Assembly (NCBI RefSeq): GCF_001905095.1
Contig: NZ_LWLS01000114.1
Coordinates: 1 to 38,025 of the forward strand
DNA from: Micromonospora sp. CB01531
Lineage (GTDB): Bacteria; Actinomycetota; Actinomycetes; Mycobacteriales; Micromonosporaceae
Length of the DNA stretch: 38,025 nt
Reading direction: 5' to 3'
Part shown: positions 24,150 through 32,815 of the stretch, one piece after another
Layout of the letters: every line of letters begins with the position of its first letter
How positions within the stretch are numbered: the first letter of the stretch is position 1
The notes under the pieces: generated by a model
The model's input: only the letters and a program-made list of their open reading frames with translations
Database searches by the model: none
Told to the model about the DNA's origin: nothing
Program-made: the position numbers and the translations under genes

Positions 24150-25568
24150 ATGCGACAGAGCCCCCTCGTGGTGGTGGCCAACCGCCTCCCCGTCGACGAC
24201 AGTGTGGCGCCGGACGGCGCCTCCGAGTGGCGCCGCAGCCCCGGCGGCCTGGTGAGCGCCCTACACCCCCTGCTCCGGCACACCCCGGCGACCTGGCTCG
24301 GCTGGGCCGGCGGCACCGGCCCGGCACCGCACCTGCCCGAGGTGGACGGCGTCCGGATGCACACCGTCCCGCTGACCGCCGACGATCTCCGCGACCACTA
24401 CGAGGGCTTCGCCAACGCGACCCTCTGGCCGCTCTACCACGACAGCGTCGAGCAGCCCGAGTACCACCGCCGCTGGTGGGAGGCGTACCAGCGGGTCAAC
24501 CAGCGGTTCGCCGAGGCCGCGGCCGAGGTGGCCGAGCCGGGCGGCCTGGTCTGGGTGCAGGACTACCACCTCCAGCTCGTCCCGGGGCTGCTCCGGCGGC
24601 TCCGCCCCGACCTGCGGATCGGCTTCTTCCTGCACGTGCCGTTCCCGCCGCCGGAGCTGTTCATGCAGCTTCCCCGCCGGGCCGAACTGCTGCGCGGCAT
24701 GCTCGGCGCCGACCTGATCGGCTTCCAGCGGGCGCACGCCGCGCACAACTTCGCCCAACTGGTGGCCAAGGTGCTCGAACTGCCCGCCACCGACCGGCGG
24801 GTCGACGTCGGCGACCGGACGGTCCAGGTCGGCGCCTTCCCCGTCTCCATCGACACCGCCGAGATGGCCGCGCTCGCCGCCCGGCCCGAGGTCGCCGACC
24901 GGGCCCACCGGCTGCGCAAGGACCTCGGCGACCCCGAGCACGTCATCCTCAGCGTGGACCGGATGGACTACACCAAGGGCATCGAGCAGCGGCTCAAGGC
25001 GTACCGGGAGCTGCTGGCCAGCGGGGACGTCAAGGTCCGGGACACGGTGCTGGTCCAGGTCGCGGTGCCCAGCCGGGAACGCGTCGCCCAGTACCAGATC
25101 CTCCGGGAGCGGGTGGAGCACCAGGTCGGCCGGATCAACGGCGAGTTCGGCCGGGTCGGCGAGCCGGCGATCCACTACCTCAGCCAGCCCTTCGACCGGA
25201 CCGAACTGGTCGCCCTCTACCGGATCGCCGACGTGATGGCGGTGACCCCGCTGCGGGACGGGATGAACCTGGTCGCCAAGGAGTACGTCGCCGCCCGGGT
25301 GGACGACACCGGCGCGCTGCTGCTCAGCGAGTTCGCCGGCGCCGCCGCCGAGCTGGACCAGGCGTACCTGGTCAACCCGCACGACCTGGACGGGCTGAAG
25401 CAGGCCCTGCTCACCGCGCTGCGGGCCGGGCCGGAGGACATCTCGGCCCGGATGCGGACGATGCGGGCGCACCTGCGCCGCAACGACATCCACGCCTGGG
25501 CGCGGTCGTACCTGAGCGCCCTGGACGAGAGCGGCTCACTGCTGCGCCGGCTCACCGCGACCGACTGA
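24150..25568 (+). CDS. otsA: Trehalose-6-phosphate synthase
   Basis: The 472-residue GT20 retaining glycosyltransferase makes trehalose-6-phosphate from a nucleotide-glucose and glucose-6-phosphate, for osmotic and stress protection. Diagnostic blocks are VVVANRLPV, SPGGLVSALHPLL, VQDYHLQLVPGLL, LHVPFPPPELF, SVDRMDYTKGI (donor-binding Arg/Lys) and TPLRDGMNLVAKEYVA. The length is normal for OtsA without a fused phosphatase domain. No otsB is in the window. ATG 24150 is chosen because it lies just before the first strand; a TTG at 24102 would add 16 unconserved residues. A perfect 11-bp hairpin begins right at its end. Confidence 0.95.
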   Translation: MRQSPLVVVANRLPVDDSVAPDGASEWRRSPGGLVSALHPLLRHTPATWLGWAGGTGPAPHLPEVDGVRMHTVPLTADDLRDHYEGFANATLWPLYHDSVEQPEYHRRWWEAYQRVNQRFAEAAAEVAEPGGLVWVQDYHLQLVPGLLRRLRPDLRIGFFLHVPFPPPELFMQLPRRAELLRGMLGADLIGFQRAHAAHNFAQLVAKVLELPATDRRVDVGDRTVQVGAFPVSIDTAEMAALAARPEVADRAHRLRKDLGDPEHVILSVDRMDYTKGIEQRLKAYRELLASGDVKVRDTVLVQVAVPSRERVAQYQILRERVEHQVGRINGEFGRVGEPAIHYLSQPFDRTELVALYRIADVMAVTPLRDGMNLVAKEYVAARVDDTGALLLSEFAGAAAELDQAYLVNPHDLDGLKQALLTALRAGPEDISARMRTMRAHLRRNDIHAWARSYLSALDESGSLLRRLTATD

Positions 25569-25602
25569 CCGGCGCCCGCGCTCACCCGGCGGCGGGCGCC
25601 GG
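25569..25602. terminator. Hairpin overlapping the 3' end of the hydrolase gene
   Basis: CCGGCGCCCGC (25569-25579) pairs perfectly with 25592-25602 around a 12-nt loop. The left arm directly follows the otsA stop, and the right arm encodes the last residues of the convergent hydrolase gene. Confidence 0.6.
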
Positions 25603-26406
25603 GTCCTTCTCCAGCCAGTCGAGGATCGCGTCGATCGGCTCCCGCCAGCGGGCGTCGAGCATCAGGTCGTGGCCCATGCCGGGGAAGAGCAGCGGGGCCG
25701 AGGCGTACCGGCGCGCGGCCCGGGTCAGCGCCGCCGAGGGCACCACCCGGTCGTCCGGGCTGCCCAGCACCAGCACCGACGGGCGGCCCACCGCCGGCTC
25801 CGGCTGGCCGCCGGTGAGCAACTGCCACTGCGCCCGCCGGCCGGCCCGGCCCAGCCGCGCGACGTACCGGCGGGCCTCGCCGTCCGGCAACTCCCGGCTG
25901 AACAGCTGCCGGCGGTTCAGCCGCAGGCGGCCGCCGAAGACCGCCGGCAGGGTGCCCACCGGGTTGCGCCGCAACGCGGTGCCGAACGTCCCCCAGCTGC
26001 CCAGCACCGGCGCCACCAGCACCGCCGCCCGGGCCGGGTAGCGGGCCAGGGCGTGCGCCACCACCCGGGCGCCGGCCCCGTGCCCCACCAGCACCGCCTG
26101 CCGTGGCAGGCCCGCCGCCGCCTGGACCACGTCATGGGTGTACGACCGCAGCGTCGCCGCCGGCGCCGGCTCGCTGCCGCCGTGCCCGCGCAGGCTCAGC
26201 GCGTACGCCGGGAAGCCGCGGGACGCGGCGTGCGACAGCCAGTGCTCGGCGAACGCCCACGCCCCGTGCCCGAACCCGGGTACGAAGAGCAGGGGCCGCT
26301 TCCCCTCCTCCAGCTCCGGCACCACGGCCAGCACCTCACGGCGGGCCGGGCGCTCCGGGCGGGCCCACTCCCACGACCGGACGATCCGCACCCGCTCCGC
26401 GCTCAC
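25582..26406 (-). CDS. Alpha/beta-hydrolase-fold protein lacking the nucleophile Ser
   Basis: This 274-residue protein has an alpha/beta-hydrolase layout: oxyanion region LFVPGFGHGAW (~40-50), RGHGGSEP after strand 4, a late acid loop GSPDDRVVP and a final FPGMGHDLMLD with the catalytic-type His. The nucleophile elbow, normally G-x-S-x-G, reads VGHGAGA: position 110 is Gly (codon GGG), so the catalytic Ser is missing. It is either inactive or non-hydrolytic, or uses another chemistry. GTG 26406 is chosen from the protein start; the longer frame overlaps the monooxygenase gene. It lies 37 bp downstream of that gene on the same strand, so the two are likely one operon. Confidence 0.82.
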   Translation of the reverse strand: MSAERVRIVRSWEWARPERPARREVLAVVPELEEGKRPLLFVPGFGHGAWAFAEHWLSHAASRGFPAYALSLRGHGGSEPAPAATLRSYTHDVVQAAAGLPRQAVLVGHGAGARVVAHALARYPARAAVLVAPVLGSWGTFGTALRRNPVGTLPAVFGGRLRLNRRQLFSRELPDGEARRYVARLGRAGRRAQWQLLTGGQPEPAVGRPSVLVLGSPDDRVVPSAALTRAARRYASAPLLFPGMGHDLMLDARWREPIDAILDWLEKDPAPAAG

Positions 26407-26443
26407 GCCGCCGCCTCGCTGCTGAACCAAACGGTTCGCTCGC

Positions 26444-27847
26444 TCACTTGCCCTCCAGCTCGTCCAGGGCGCGCTGGAGCGCCCGCAGGTAGTCGGCGTG
26501 CCCGACCTCGAACCAGTGCCGGCTGCTGTCCTTGACCTTCCCCGAGTACCGCTCACCGAGGCCGGCGGCGGCCTTCCGGCCGAACGCGGCGGCCCGGTCC
26601 GGCCGGGCGGTACGCGCGGCGAGCAGCCGGGCGAAGAGCACGCTCTGCCAGTGCGCGATGGGGAACACGCCGGAATCCGGCTGCACCAGGCCGACCACGG
26701 CCAGCGTGGGGTGCCCGGCGGCGAAGGCGTTGAGCCAGAGGCGCGGCCGGCCCGACCCGTCGGCGTCGCCGAGCACCGCGCCGTCGAGGAACTCGAAGCG
26801 CGGCAGGTAGCCGGTGGCGAAGATGACCAGCTCCGGGTCGATCTCCCGCTCGTCGCTCAGCGCCACCGTGCGGTCGTGGAACCGGGTCACGTCCGGCACC
26901 GGGGTGATCGCGCCGTGGCCGACGTGGTAGACCAGCTGGCTGTTGGCGATCGGGTGGGTCTCGTAGACCCGGTGGTCCGGTCTGGGCAGGCCGAACCGGG
27001 TCAGGTCACCGACGGTCAGCCGCAGCGTCCGGTGGTAGAGCCACTGGCGTACCCGCAGCGGCACCCGCAGCGCGAGCAGGGTGTCGTTGACCTGGTCGGC
27101 GGGGCGGCCGAAGACGTACTTCGGGGCGTACCAGTAGCCGCGGCGGGTGGAGTGCCAGCAGCGGGACGCCTGCTGGGCCGCTTCGACCGCGATGTCGCAG
27201 CCGGTGTTGCCGCCGCCCACCACCAACACCCGCTTGCCGCGCAGCTGCGCCGGGTCCTTGTAGGACGAGGCGTGCATGACCTCGCCCCGGAACTGCTCCA
27301 GGCCCTCGTAGCGGGGCAGCTTCGGCGACCAGTTGTGCCCGTTGGCGAGCACCACGCCCGCGTACCGGGAGGTGCGCTCCGGGCCGTACCCGCCGGTGCT
27401 GCGGGTGGTGACGTCCCACCGGTCCCCCTCGGCCGGCTTCACCCGGACCACCTCGGTGCCGAACCAGACGTGCTGGCGCAGGTCGAAGTGGTCGGCGTAG
27501 CGCTCGAAGTAGGACAGCAGCTGGGTGTGGTGCGGGTAGTCCGGCCAGTCGTCCGGCATCGGGAAGTCGGGGAACTGGGTGAACGGCCGGGACGAGATGA
27601 GGTGGGTGCTGGCGTACACCGGGCTGCGGTCGTGCCGCCAGTTCCACGCCCCGCCGATACCGGTCTCCCGCTCATAGCAGTCGACGCCGAAGCCGTGCTC
27701 GCGGAGGTTCTTCACGGCGGTGAGGCCGCTGGCCCCGGCGCCGATGACGCAGACGGTGTCGCCCCGGTCGGAGACCGGGCGGCCGTCCCGGGTCAGGGCG
27801 ACCGTCGGGTCCGGATCGGGACGGCCGAGGTCGGTGGAGGAGGGCAC
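26444..27847 (-). CDS. FAD/NADPH-dependent flavin monooxygenase (FMO type)
   Basis: This 467-residue class B flavoprotein monooxygenase oxygenates soft nucleophiles, or ketones, with NADPH and O2. The FAD motif is VIGAGASGLTAVK near residue 32 and the NADPH motif VVGGGNTGCD. The FMO fingerprint is FRGEVMHASSYK (F-x-G-x-x-x-H-x-x-x-Y), differing from the Trp form of Baeyer-Villiger enzymes. IFATGYLP is the C-terminal ATG block. GTG 27847 has AAAGGAGAT in front, a strong ribosome binding site. The downstream alpha/beta-hydrolase-like gene recalls oxygenation/hydrolysis pairs, but that protein lacks its nucleophile. The substrate is unknown. Confidence 0.9.
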   Translation of the reverse strand: MPSSTDLGRPDPDPTVALTRDGRPVSDRGDTVCVIGAGASGLTAVKNLREHGFGVDCYERETGIGGAWNWRHDRSPVYASTHLISSRPFTQFPDFPMPDDWPDYPHHTQLLSYFERYADHFDLRQHVWFGTEVVRVKPAEGDRWDVTTRSTGGYGPERTSRYAGVVLANGHNWSPKLPRYEGLEQFRGEVMHASSYKDPAQLRGKRVLVVGGGNTGCDIAVEAAQQASRCWHSTRRGYWYAPKYVFGRPADQVNDTLLALRVPLRVRQWLYHRTLRLTVGDLTRFGLPRPDHRVYETHPIANSQLVYHVGHGAITPVPDVTRFHDRTVALSDEREIDPELVIFATGYLPRFEFLDGAVLGDADGSGRPRLWLNAFAAGHPTLAVVGLVQPDSGVFPIAHWQSVLFARLLAARTARPDRAAAFGRKAAAGLGERYSGKVKDSSRHWFEVGHADYLRALQRALDELEGK

Positions 27848-27951
27848 CGGCAATCTCCTTTGTGCGGCACGAGGGCCGGGTCGGTGCGAAATCCTGCCGA
27901 GAATGCCCGCGGTTGTCCAGCCCTGCCGGATCATCTCGGCGGGTCGCCGGC

Positions 27952-28650
27952 TCAGCCGGCGGGCAGCAGCAGGTCGACCAGCACCGGGAAGTGGTCGCTG
28001 GCCCGGCGGGTCCGCGGGGTGTCCACCACGTCGTAGTCCACCAGGGTGATCCGCGGGTCCACGAAGAGGGCGTCGATCCGCCGGCGCGGGTTGGCACAGG
28101 GGAAGGTGTGCCGGTCCGCCCGGTCCGCGGCCACCGCGGTGTCGGTCAGCCCCTCCGCCACCGTCCGCCACGCCGGCCCGTCCGGCTCCTCGTTGAGGTC
28201 GGCGCCGGCCACCACCGGCAGCGTCGCGGCGGTCAGCTCCCGCTTGAGCGCGGCCGCCTGCGCCGGCCGCTCGGCCGGGTCCGTCGAGAGGTGGGAGCCG
28301 GCCAGCAGGAACCGGCTCCCGGCCACCAGACACTCGGCGTACGCGGCGCCGCGCAGATGCCGCCCGGGGGTCAGCGGGTAGCGCTGGCAGCGGGTGGCCA
28401 CGGCCCGCACGCGCAGGCTGGTCAGCAGCAGGTTGCCCAGCGACGGCAGGCCGCCGGCGGCCACGACCAGGCCGAACGAGTCGGCCAGCGAGGCGCACTT
28501 CTGCCGCCACCGGAACCGCCGCGGCCCCTCCTGAACGATCACCACGTCCGGCGCGGCCTCCCGGACCACCTCGGCCAGCGCGGCGGTGTCGTCCCGCTGG
28601 CTGTGCACGTTGTACGACACCACCCGCAGCGGCACGCCCGGACCGGGCAC
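27952..28650 (-). CDS. Endonuclease/exonuclease/phosphatase (EEP) family hydrolase
   Basis: The 232-residue metal-dependent phosphodiesterase fold has the motifs in order: VVSYNVHS (Asn), VIVQEG (Glu), AGSHLS (His), VVAGADLNEEPDG (Asp/Asn), RRRIDALFVD (Asp) and ASDHFPVLVD (Asp-His pair). The active site appears complete. Members cut DNA, RNA, phosphoinositides or sphingomyelin, and the substrate cannot be assigned. No signal peptide is present. GTG 28650 begins one base after the glucokinase stop (TGA-G-GTG), so translation is probably coupled. It is the last gene of the SRPBCC-DUF5304-glucokinase operon. Confidence 0.88.
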   Translation of the reverse strand: MPGPGVPLRVVSYNVHSQRDDTAALAEVVREAAPDVVIVQEGPRRFRWRQKCASLADSFGLVVAAGGLPSLGNLLLTSLRVRAVATRCQRYPLTPGRHLRGAAYAECLVAGSRFLLAGSHLSTDPAERPAQAAALKRELTAATLPVVAGADLNEEPDGPAWRTVAEGLTDTAVAADRADRHTFPCANPRRRIDALFVDPRITLVDYDVVDTPRTRRASDHFPVLVDLLLPAG

Positions 28651-28651
28651 C

Positions 28652-29599
28652 TCAGAGCCGTCGGGCGAGGTCGGCGGCGCCGATGACGCCGGCGGTGTTG
28701 CCCAGCTCGGCCGGGCGGATCTCGGCCACCGGCAGCCGGCTGCGCTGGGCGAGGGCCTGGGTGTAGGACCGGCGGGTGGGGCCCATCAGCAGGTCACCGG
28801 CCTCCACCACGCCGCCCCCGACGACGAGCACCTGCGGGTCGAGGATCTGCGCCATGTCGGCGAGGCTGGTGCCCAGCCAGCGGCCGACCTGGGCGAACGC
28901 CTCGGCGGACACCGGGTCGCCGCCCTGCGCGGCGGCGGTCACCATCGGTCCGGTGATCCCCTCGGCCTCGCCGCCGGCCAGCTCCAGCAGGGCGGTGGCC
29001 CGGTGCGGTTCCTGGCGGGCGGCGGCGCGGGCGAAGCGGACCAGGGCGCTGCCGCTGGCGTACTGCTCGATGCAGCCCAGCCGGCCGCAGCCGCACTGGT
29101 GGCCGTCCGGCACGGTGAGCATGTGCCCCAGCTCGGCCGCGATGCCGTTGGCGCCGCGGAGCAGCTCGCCGCCGAGCACGATGCCGCCGCCGACGCCGGT
29201 GCCGATGGTGAACATGACCATCGAGTCGTCGGCGGCCCGGGCCGCGCCGTAGCGGAATTCCGCCCAGGCGGCCACGTTCCCGTCGTTCTCCACGACCACC
29301 GGCACCCCGATGGCGTTGCTGACGTACTCGCGCAGCGGCTCGTCCCGCCAGGCCAGGTTGGGGGCGAAGAGCACGGTGGACCGGGAGGCGTCGATCCAGC
29401 CGGCCGCGCCGATGCCGACCGCCTCGACCGGGTGGCCGGTGGCCAGCTCGGTGACCACCTCGATGATGGTGTCCCGGGTCTTGGCCACGTCCTCGGCGGG
29501 GGTGTCCCGTCGGGCCTGCACGAGCACCTTGCCGGTGTCGTCCACGACACCGCCGGCCACCTTCGTGCCACCGACGTCGACTCCGATGGTCAGCGTCAC
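28652..29599 (-). CDS. glkA: ROK-family glucokinase
   Basis: This 315-residue sugar kinase phosphorylates glucose to glucose-6-phosphate. The N-terminal phosphate loop DVGGTKVAGG (Asp8-Lys13 region), the catalytic Asp in VENDGNVAA, TIGTGVGGGIV, and the ROK zinc motif CGCGRLGC followed by IEQYASG are complete. No N-terminal helix-turn-helix is present, so it is an enzyme, not a ROK repressor. GTG 29599 follows GGGGAG. In Streptomyces the orthologue GlkA (SCO2126) also mediates glucose repression, which makes a control role plausible here. The phosphate donor (ATP or polyphosphate) is not decided. The downstream EEP gene is coupled to it. Confidence 0.93.
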   Translation of the reverse strand: MTLTIGVDVGGTKVAGGVVDDTGKVLVQARRDTPAEDVAKTRDTIIEVVTELATGHPVEAVGIGAAGWIDASRSTVLFAPNLAWRDEPLREYVSNAIGVPVVVENDGNVAAWAEFRYGAARAADDSMVMFTIGTGVGGGIVLGGELLRGANGIAAELGHMLTVPDGHQCGCGRLGCIEQYASGSALVRFARAAARQEPHRATALLELAGGEAEGITGPMVTAAAQGGDPVSAEAFAQVGRWLGTSLADMAQILDPQVLVVGGGVVEAGDLLMGPTRRSYTQALAQRSRLPVAEIRPAELGNTAGVIGAADLARRL

Positions 29600-29671
29600 C
29601 GCTGCCACTCCCCTCTGCTGTGCTCCCTGACCTCGTCCGGCACGGCCGGGCAAGGTCGGGATGTCCGGTGG

Positions 29672-30307
29672 TCAGGCCCCGTCGCCTGGTGCCTCCTCGG
29701 CCACCTCGCCGGACGCCCGGGCGACGGGCACCACGGGACGGCCGGCCGGCGGCCGGCTCGACACCGGCTCGTCCGGCCCGGCGGCGTCGGCGGGCGGCAC
29801 GCTGGCACCCGGGTCGGCCACGCCCTCCCCCCGGGTCGCGGCGGACCAGACGTCCTGCTCGGGTGCCGGCTGAGAATCATGCCCGGTACGGGTGGCCTCG
29901 CGCCAGACGTGATCTCCGGCCGGGGTACCGGCGGTCGGCTTGTCGGCCCCCGCCGGCTCGGCCGGGGCGAACGCGCGCAGCAGGCTGGCCACGCCGGCCG
30001 CTAGGTCCCCGGCGCCGGTGGCGAGGCGCTCGGCGAACTCCGGACTGGGGTCACGCAACGCCGCGATACCCCGACAGATCGGGCAGACGCAGCATTCGGG
30101 CGACCCGGTGGCGAAACCCGCCGAGGCCGTCGGTTCGCCGGATCCGGTGCCGCCCGGGGTGTGACCGAGGACACCGGACAGGATCCCGCCGAGGGGGCCC
30201 CAGGGGCTGGCCCCCGGCGTGGCGGAGGCCAGCCGGGCGGAGGCCAGCAGCATGGCGACGAGGCGTTCCGCCTCCTCCCGGGCCGAATCCGGATCAGTGG
30301 TGGCCAT
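29672..30307 (-). CDS. DUF5304-type protein with Cys cluster
   Basis: The 211-residue protein is largely disordered and Ala/Pro/Gly-rich. A helical N-terminus (EEAERLVAMLLASARLA) is followed by a Gly-rich stretch and a Cys cluster ECCVCPICRG (Cys72, 73, 75, 78), which could bind a metal. A second helix (PEFAERLATGAGDLAAGVASLLRAF, given in parts) leads to a tail with two copies of a short motif, VWREATR and VWSAATR. The ATG at 30307 is the natural start. It lies between the SRPBCC and glucokinase genes on one strand, a conserved actinobacterial arrangement. The function is unknown. Confidence 0.78.
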   Translation of the reverse strand: MATTDPDSAREEAERLVAMLLASARLASATPGASPWGPLGGILSGVLGHTPGGTGSGEPTASAGFATGSPECCVCPICRGIAALRDPSPEFAERLATGAGDLAAGVASLLRAFAPAEPAGADKPTAGTPAGDHVWREATRTGHDSQPAPEQDVWSAATRGEGVADPGASVPPADAAGPDEPVSSRPPAGRPVVPVARASGEVAEEAPGDGA

Positions 30308-30347
30308 AGGTCGGCTCCTCTACCGTGACGACCGGACGCCGGTCGGG

Positions 30348-30803
30348 TCAGTGGGCCGCACCGAGTGCTTCTACCCGGCGCTTGAGCTGCTTCAACGCCG
30401 CATCCATGATCATTTTCTCGGCCTTGCGGCGAAACATGCCGAGCATGGCCACGGAGAGCTCCACCTCGAGGGTGTAGGTGACCGTGGTGGTCCCGTCGGG
30501 ATTGCCGGTGAGGTCGTACGACCCCCGCTGGGCCTTCTGCATCTTCGAGGGCGCGACCAGGTGCCACTCGATCCGGGCGAGGTCCTCGGCGTACTCGTAG
30601 GCCAGCACGTACTCGTCGGCCATGACGCCGGCGTCGATGGTGAACCGGACCTGGCTGGCGTAACCGTCCTCGTACTCCTCGATCACCTCCGCCCGCCGGA
30701 TCGCCTCGGCCCACTCCGGGTAGCTGGGGAAGTCGCAGATGACCGTCGCCACCCGGTCCGGTGGCGCGCCGATGGTGATCGACTGGGTGGAGGAGTCCGC
30801 CAT
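30348..30803 (-). CDS. SRPBCC (START/polyketide-cyclase-like) protein, Rv2185c type
   Basis: This 151-residue helix-grip protein has a deep hydrophobic pocket for a lipid-like ligand. Typical features are the opening SITIGAPPDRVATVICDFPSYPEWA (given as the N-terminal strand and helix), the middle strands ending IEWHLVAPSKM, and the long C-terminal helix (AEKMIMDAALKQLKRRVEAL, within 20 residues). Rv2185c of M. tuberculosis is in the same place next to fadD15. The ligand is unknown; a fatty-acyl or polyketide-like lipid is suggested only by the divergent fadD gene. TAGCCT exactly at -12 to -7 supports a leaderless start at ATG 30803. Confidence 0.87.
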   Translation of the reverse strand: MADSSTQSITIGAPPDRVATVICDFPSYPEWAEAIRRAEVIEEYEDGYASQVRFTIDAGVMADEYVLAYEYAEDLARIEWHLVAPSKMQKAQRGSYDLTGNPDGTTTVTYTLEVELSVAMLGMFRRKAEKMIMDAALKQLKRRVEALGAAH

Positions 30804-30809
30804 GGGGGG

Positions 30810-30815
30810 AGGCTA
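30810..30815 (-). promoter_or_regulatory. -10 box (TAGCCT) for the leaderless SRPBCC gene
   Basis: On the minus strand TAGCCT lies exactly at -12 to -7 from the ATG at 30803, with only six C between. No Shine-Dalgarno sequence is present. Confidence 0.45.
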
Positions 30816-30995
30816 CCCGGCGGCGCGCCCGGGCGCGGCGCTCCACCCCCGAGCCGCGGTCCCGGTCGGGTCGGGCCGGGCCGTGTCCCGTCAGCCGGGC
30901 GGGCAACCTCCCCACCGCGCCTTCGCGAACGGGCGGGTAGGTTTCGACAGAGCCGACACGGCCGGCCCGGGCCGTGTGAGCACGAGGGAGTGCCT

Positions 30996-32801
30996 GTGCG
31001 CGAGTTCTCCGTACCGCCGATCGTCACCGTCGGCGACGCGGCCAACCTGACCGACCCGGTCTGGGAAAACGCCGAGGTCGCCCCCGAGACGGTGCAGTTC
31101 GTCCGGCGTGGCGGCGGCGACGGCCGTGCCTGGACGGACGTGACCTGCCGGCAGTTCCGCGACGAGGTCGTGGCGGTGGCCCGTGGCCTGCTCGCCGCCG
31201 GCATCTCCCCCGGCGACCGGGTCGCGTTGATGAGCCGCACCCGCTACGAGTGGACCCTGCTCGACTACGGCATCTGGGCTGCCGGCGCGGTCACCGTGCC
31301 GATCTACGAGACGTCCAGCGCCGAGCAGGCGGCCTGGATCCTCGCCGACTCCGGCGCGGTCGCGGCGCTGGTGGAGACCGCCGCGCACGCTGGGCTGGTC
31401 GCCGAGATCCGCGACCGGCTGCCCGAGCTGCGCCAGATCTGGCAGATCGAGAGCGGCGCGGTGGACGAGCTGGTCGCCGCCGGCGCCTCCGTCGACGCGG
31501 CCGACGTCGAGGTACGCCGCTCGACGATCAAGGCCGACGACATCGCCACCATCATCTACACCAGCGGCACCACCGGCCGCCCCAAGGGTTGTGTGCTGAC
31601 CCACCGCAACATGTACGCCGACATCGCCAATGCGGTGCCGGTGCTGCCGAACCTGTTCCGCCAGGGCGCCTCCACCCTGCTCTTCCTGCCGCTCGCGCAC
31701 GCCTTCGCCCGGCTCATCCAGATCGGCGTGGTGCAGGCCCGGGCCACCATGGCGCACTGCGCGGACACCAAGAACCTGGTCGCCGAGCTCCAGGAGGTCA
31801 AGCCGACCTTCGTGCTCTCCGTGCCCCGGGTGTTCGAGAAGGTCTACAACGGCGCCCGGCAGAAGGCCGAGGCCGACGGCAAGGGGAAGATCTTCGACCG
31901 GGCCGAGAAGGTCGCCATCGCGTACAGCGAGGCGCTGGACGCCCCGGACGGGCCGGGCCTGACGCTGCGCGCCCAGCACGTGCTCTTCGACAAGCTGGTC
32001 TATGGCAAGCTGCGGGCGGCGCTGGGCGGCCGGTGCCGGGACGCCATCTCCGGCGGCGCTCCGCTCGGCACCCGGCTCGCGCACTTCTTCCGTGGTGTCG
32101 GGGTGAACATCGCCGAGGGCTACGGCCTCACCGAGACCGCCCCCGCCGCCGCCGCGAACCTGCCCAGCGCCACCCGGATCGGCACGGTGGGCCGCCCGCT
32201 GCCCGGCGTGACGATCCGGATCGAGGACGACGGCGAGATCCTGATCTCCGGCGATCTGGTCTTCCAGGGCTACTGGCACAACGAGGCGGCCACCGCCGAG
32301 GCGCTCTCTTCGGACGGCTGGTTCCGCACCGGCGATCTGGGCCGGCTCGACGAGGACGGCTACCTGAGCATCACCGGCCGCAAGAAGGAGATCATCGTGA
32401 CCGCCGGCGGCAAGAACGTCGCCCCGGCGGTGCTGGAGGACCAGGTCCGGGCCCACCCGCTGGTGAGCCAGTGCGTGGTGGTCGGCGACCGGCAGCCGTT
32501 CATCGGGGCGCTGGTCACCATCGACGAGGAGGCGCTGCCGAAGTGGCTGGCCGCGCGCGGCCGGCCGGAGACGACCCGCGCCGCCGACCTGCGCGACGAC
32601 GAGGCGCTGCGGGCCGAGGTGCAGGACGCGATCGACCAGGCCAACCGGTCGGTCTCCAAGGCCGAGGCGATCAAGGTGTTCCGGATCCTGCCGCACGACT
32701 TCACCGAGGACACCGGCGAGTTGACCCCCTCGCTCAAGGTGAAGCGACAGGTTGTGCACAAGACGTACGCGGCGGAGATCGCGGACATCTACCGACGCTG
32801 A
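30996..32801 (+). CDS. fadD15: Long-chain acyl-CoA synthetase, FadD15 type
   Basis: This 601-residue ANL-family enzyme activates fatty acids to acyl-AMP and then acyl-CoA. The P-loop motif YTSGTTGRPKG spans 188-198. GYGLTETAP is the A5 block, SDGWFRTGDLG the A7 hinge region, ITGRKKEIIVTAGGKNV the A8 motif, and the A10 Lys is in TPSLKVKRQVV. GTG 30996 follows GAGGGAG by five bases. It is divergent from the SRPBCC gene, as fadD15 (Rv2187) is in mycobacteria. A candidate -10 (TAGGTT, 30938-30943) lies upstream. The chain-length preference is not visible. Confidence 0.93.
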   Translation: MREFSVPPIVTVGDAANLTDPVWENAEVAPETVQFVRRGGGDGRAWTDVTCRQFRDEVVAVARGLLAAGISPGDRVALMSRTRYEWTLLDYGIWAAGAVTVPIYETSSAEQAAWILADSGAVAALVETAAHAGLVAEIRDRLPELRQIWQIESGAVDELVAAGASVDAADVEVRRSTIKADDIATIIYTSGTTGRPKGCVLTHRNMYADIANAVPVLPNLFRQGASTLLFLPLAHAFARLIQIGVVQARATMAHCADTKNLVAELQEVKPTFVLSVPRVFEKVYNGARQKAEADGKGKIFDRAEKVAIAYSEALDAPDGPGLTLRAQHVLFDKLVYGKLRAALGGRCRDAISGGAPLGTRLAHFFRGVGVNIAEGYGLTETAPAAAANLPSATRIGTVGRPLPGVTIRIEDDGEILISGDLVFQGYWHNEAATAEALSSDGWFRTGDLGRLDEDGYLSITGRKKEIIVTAGGKNVAPAVLEDQVRAHPLVSQCVVVGDRQPFIGALVTIDEEALPKWLAARGRPETTRAADLRDDEALRAEVQDAIDQANRSVSKAEAIKVFRILPHDFTEDTGELTPSLKVKRQVVHKTYAAEIADIYRR

Positions 32802-32815
32802 CTACGATCCGTCAC

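Noticed and set aside
30219..30995. N-terminal extension of FadD15 upstream of GTG 30996
   Set aside because: It covers the antisense SRPBCC gene and lacks conserved sequence. A ribosome binding site precedes 30996.
31250..32815. Long N-terminal extension of the histidine kinase reading frame
   Set aside because: The extra ~520 residues are an out-of-frame reading of fadD15 with Arg/Gly/Pro-rich sequence. The GTG at 32816, just before the membrane segments, is the sensible start.
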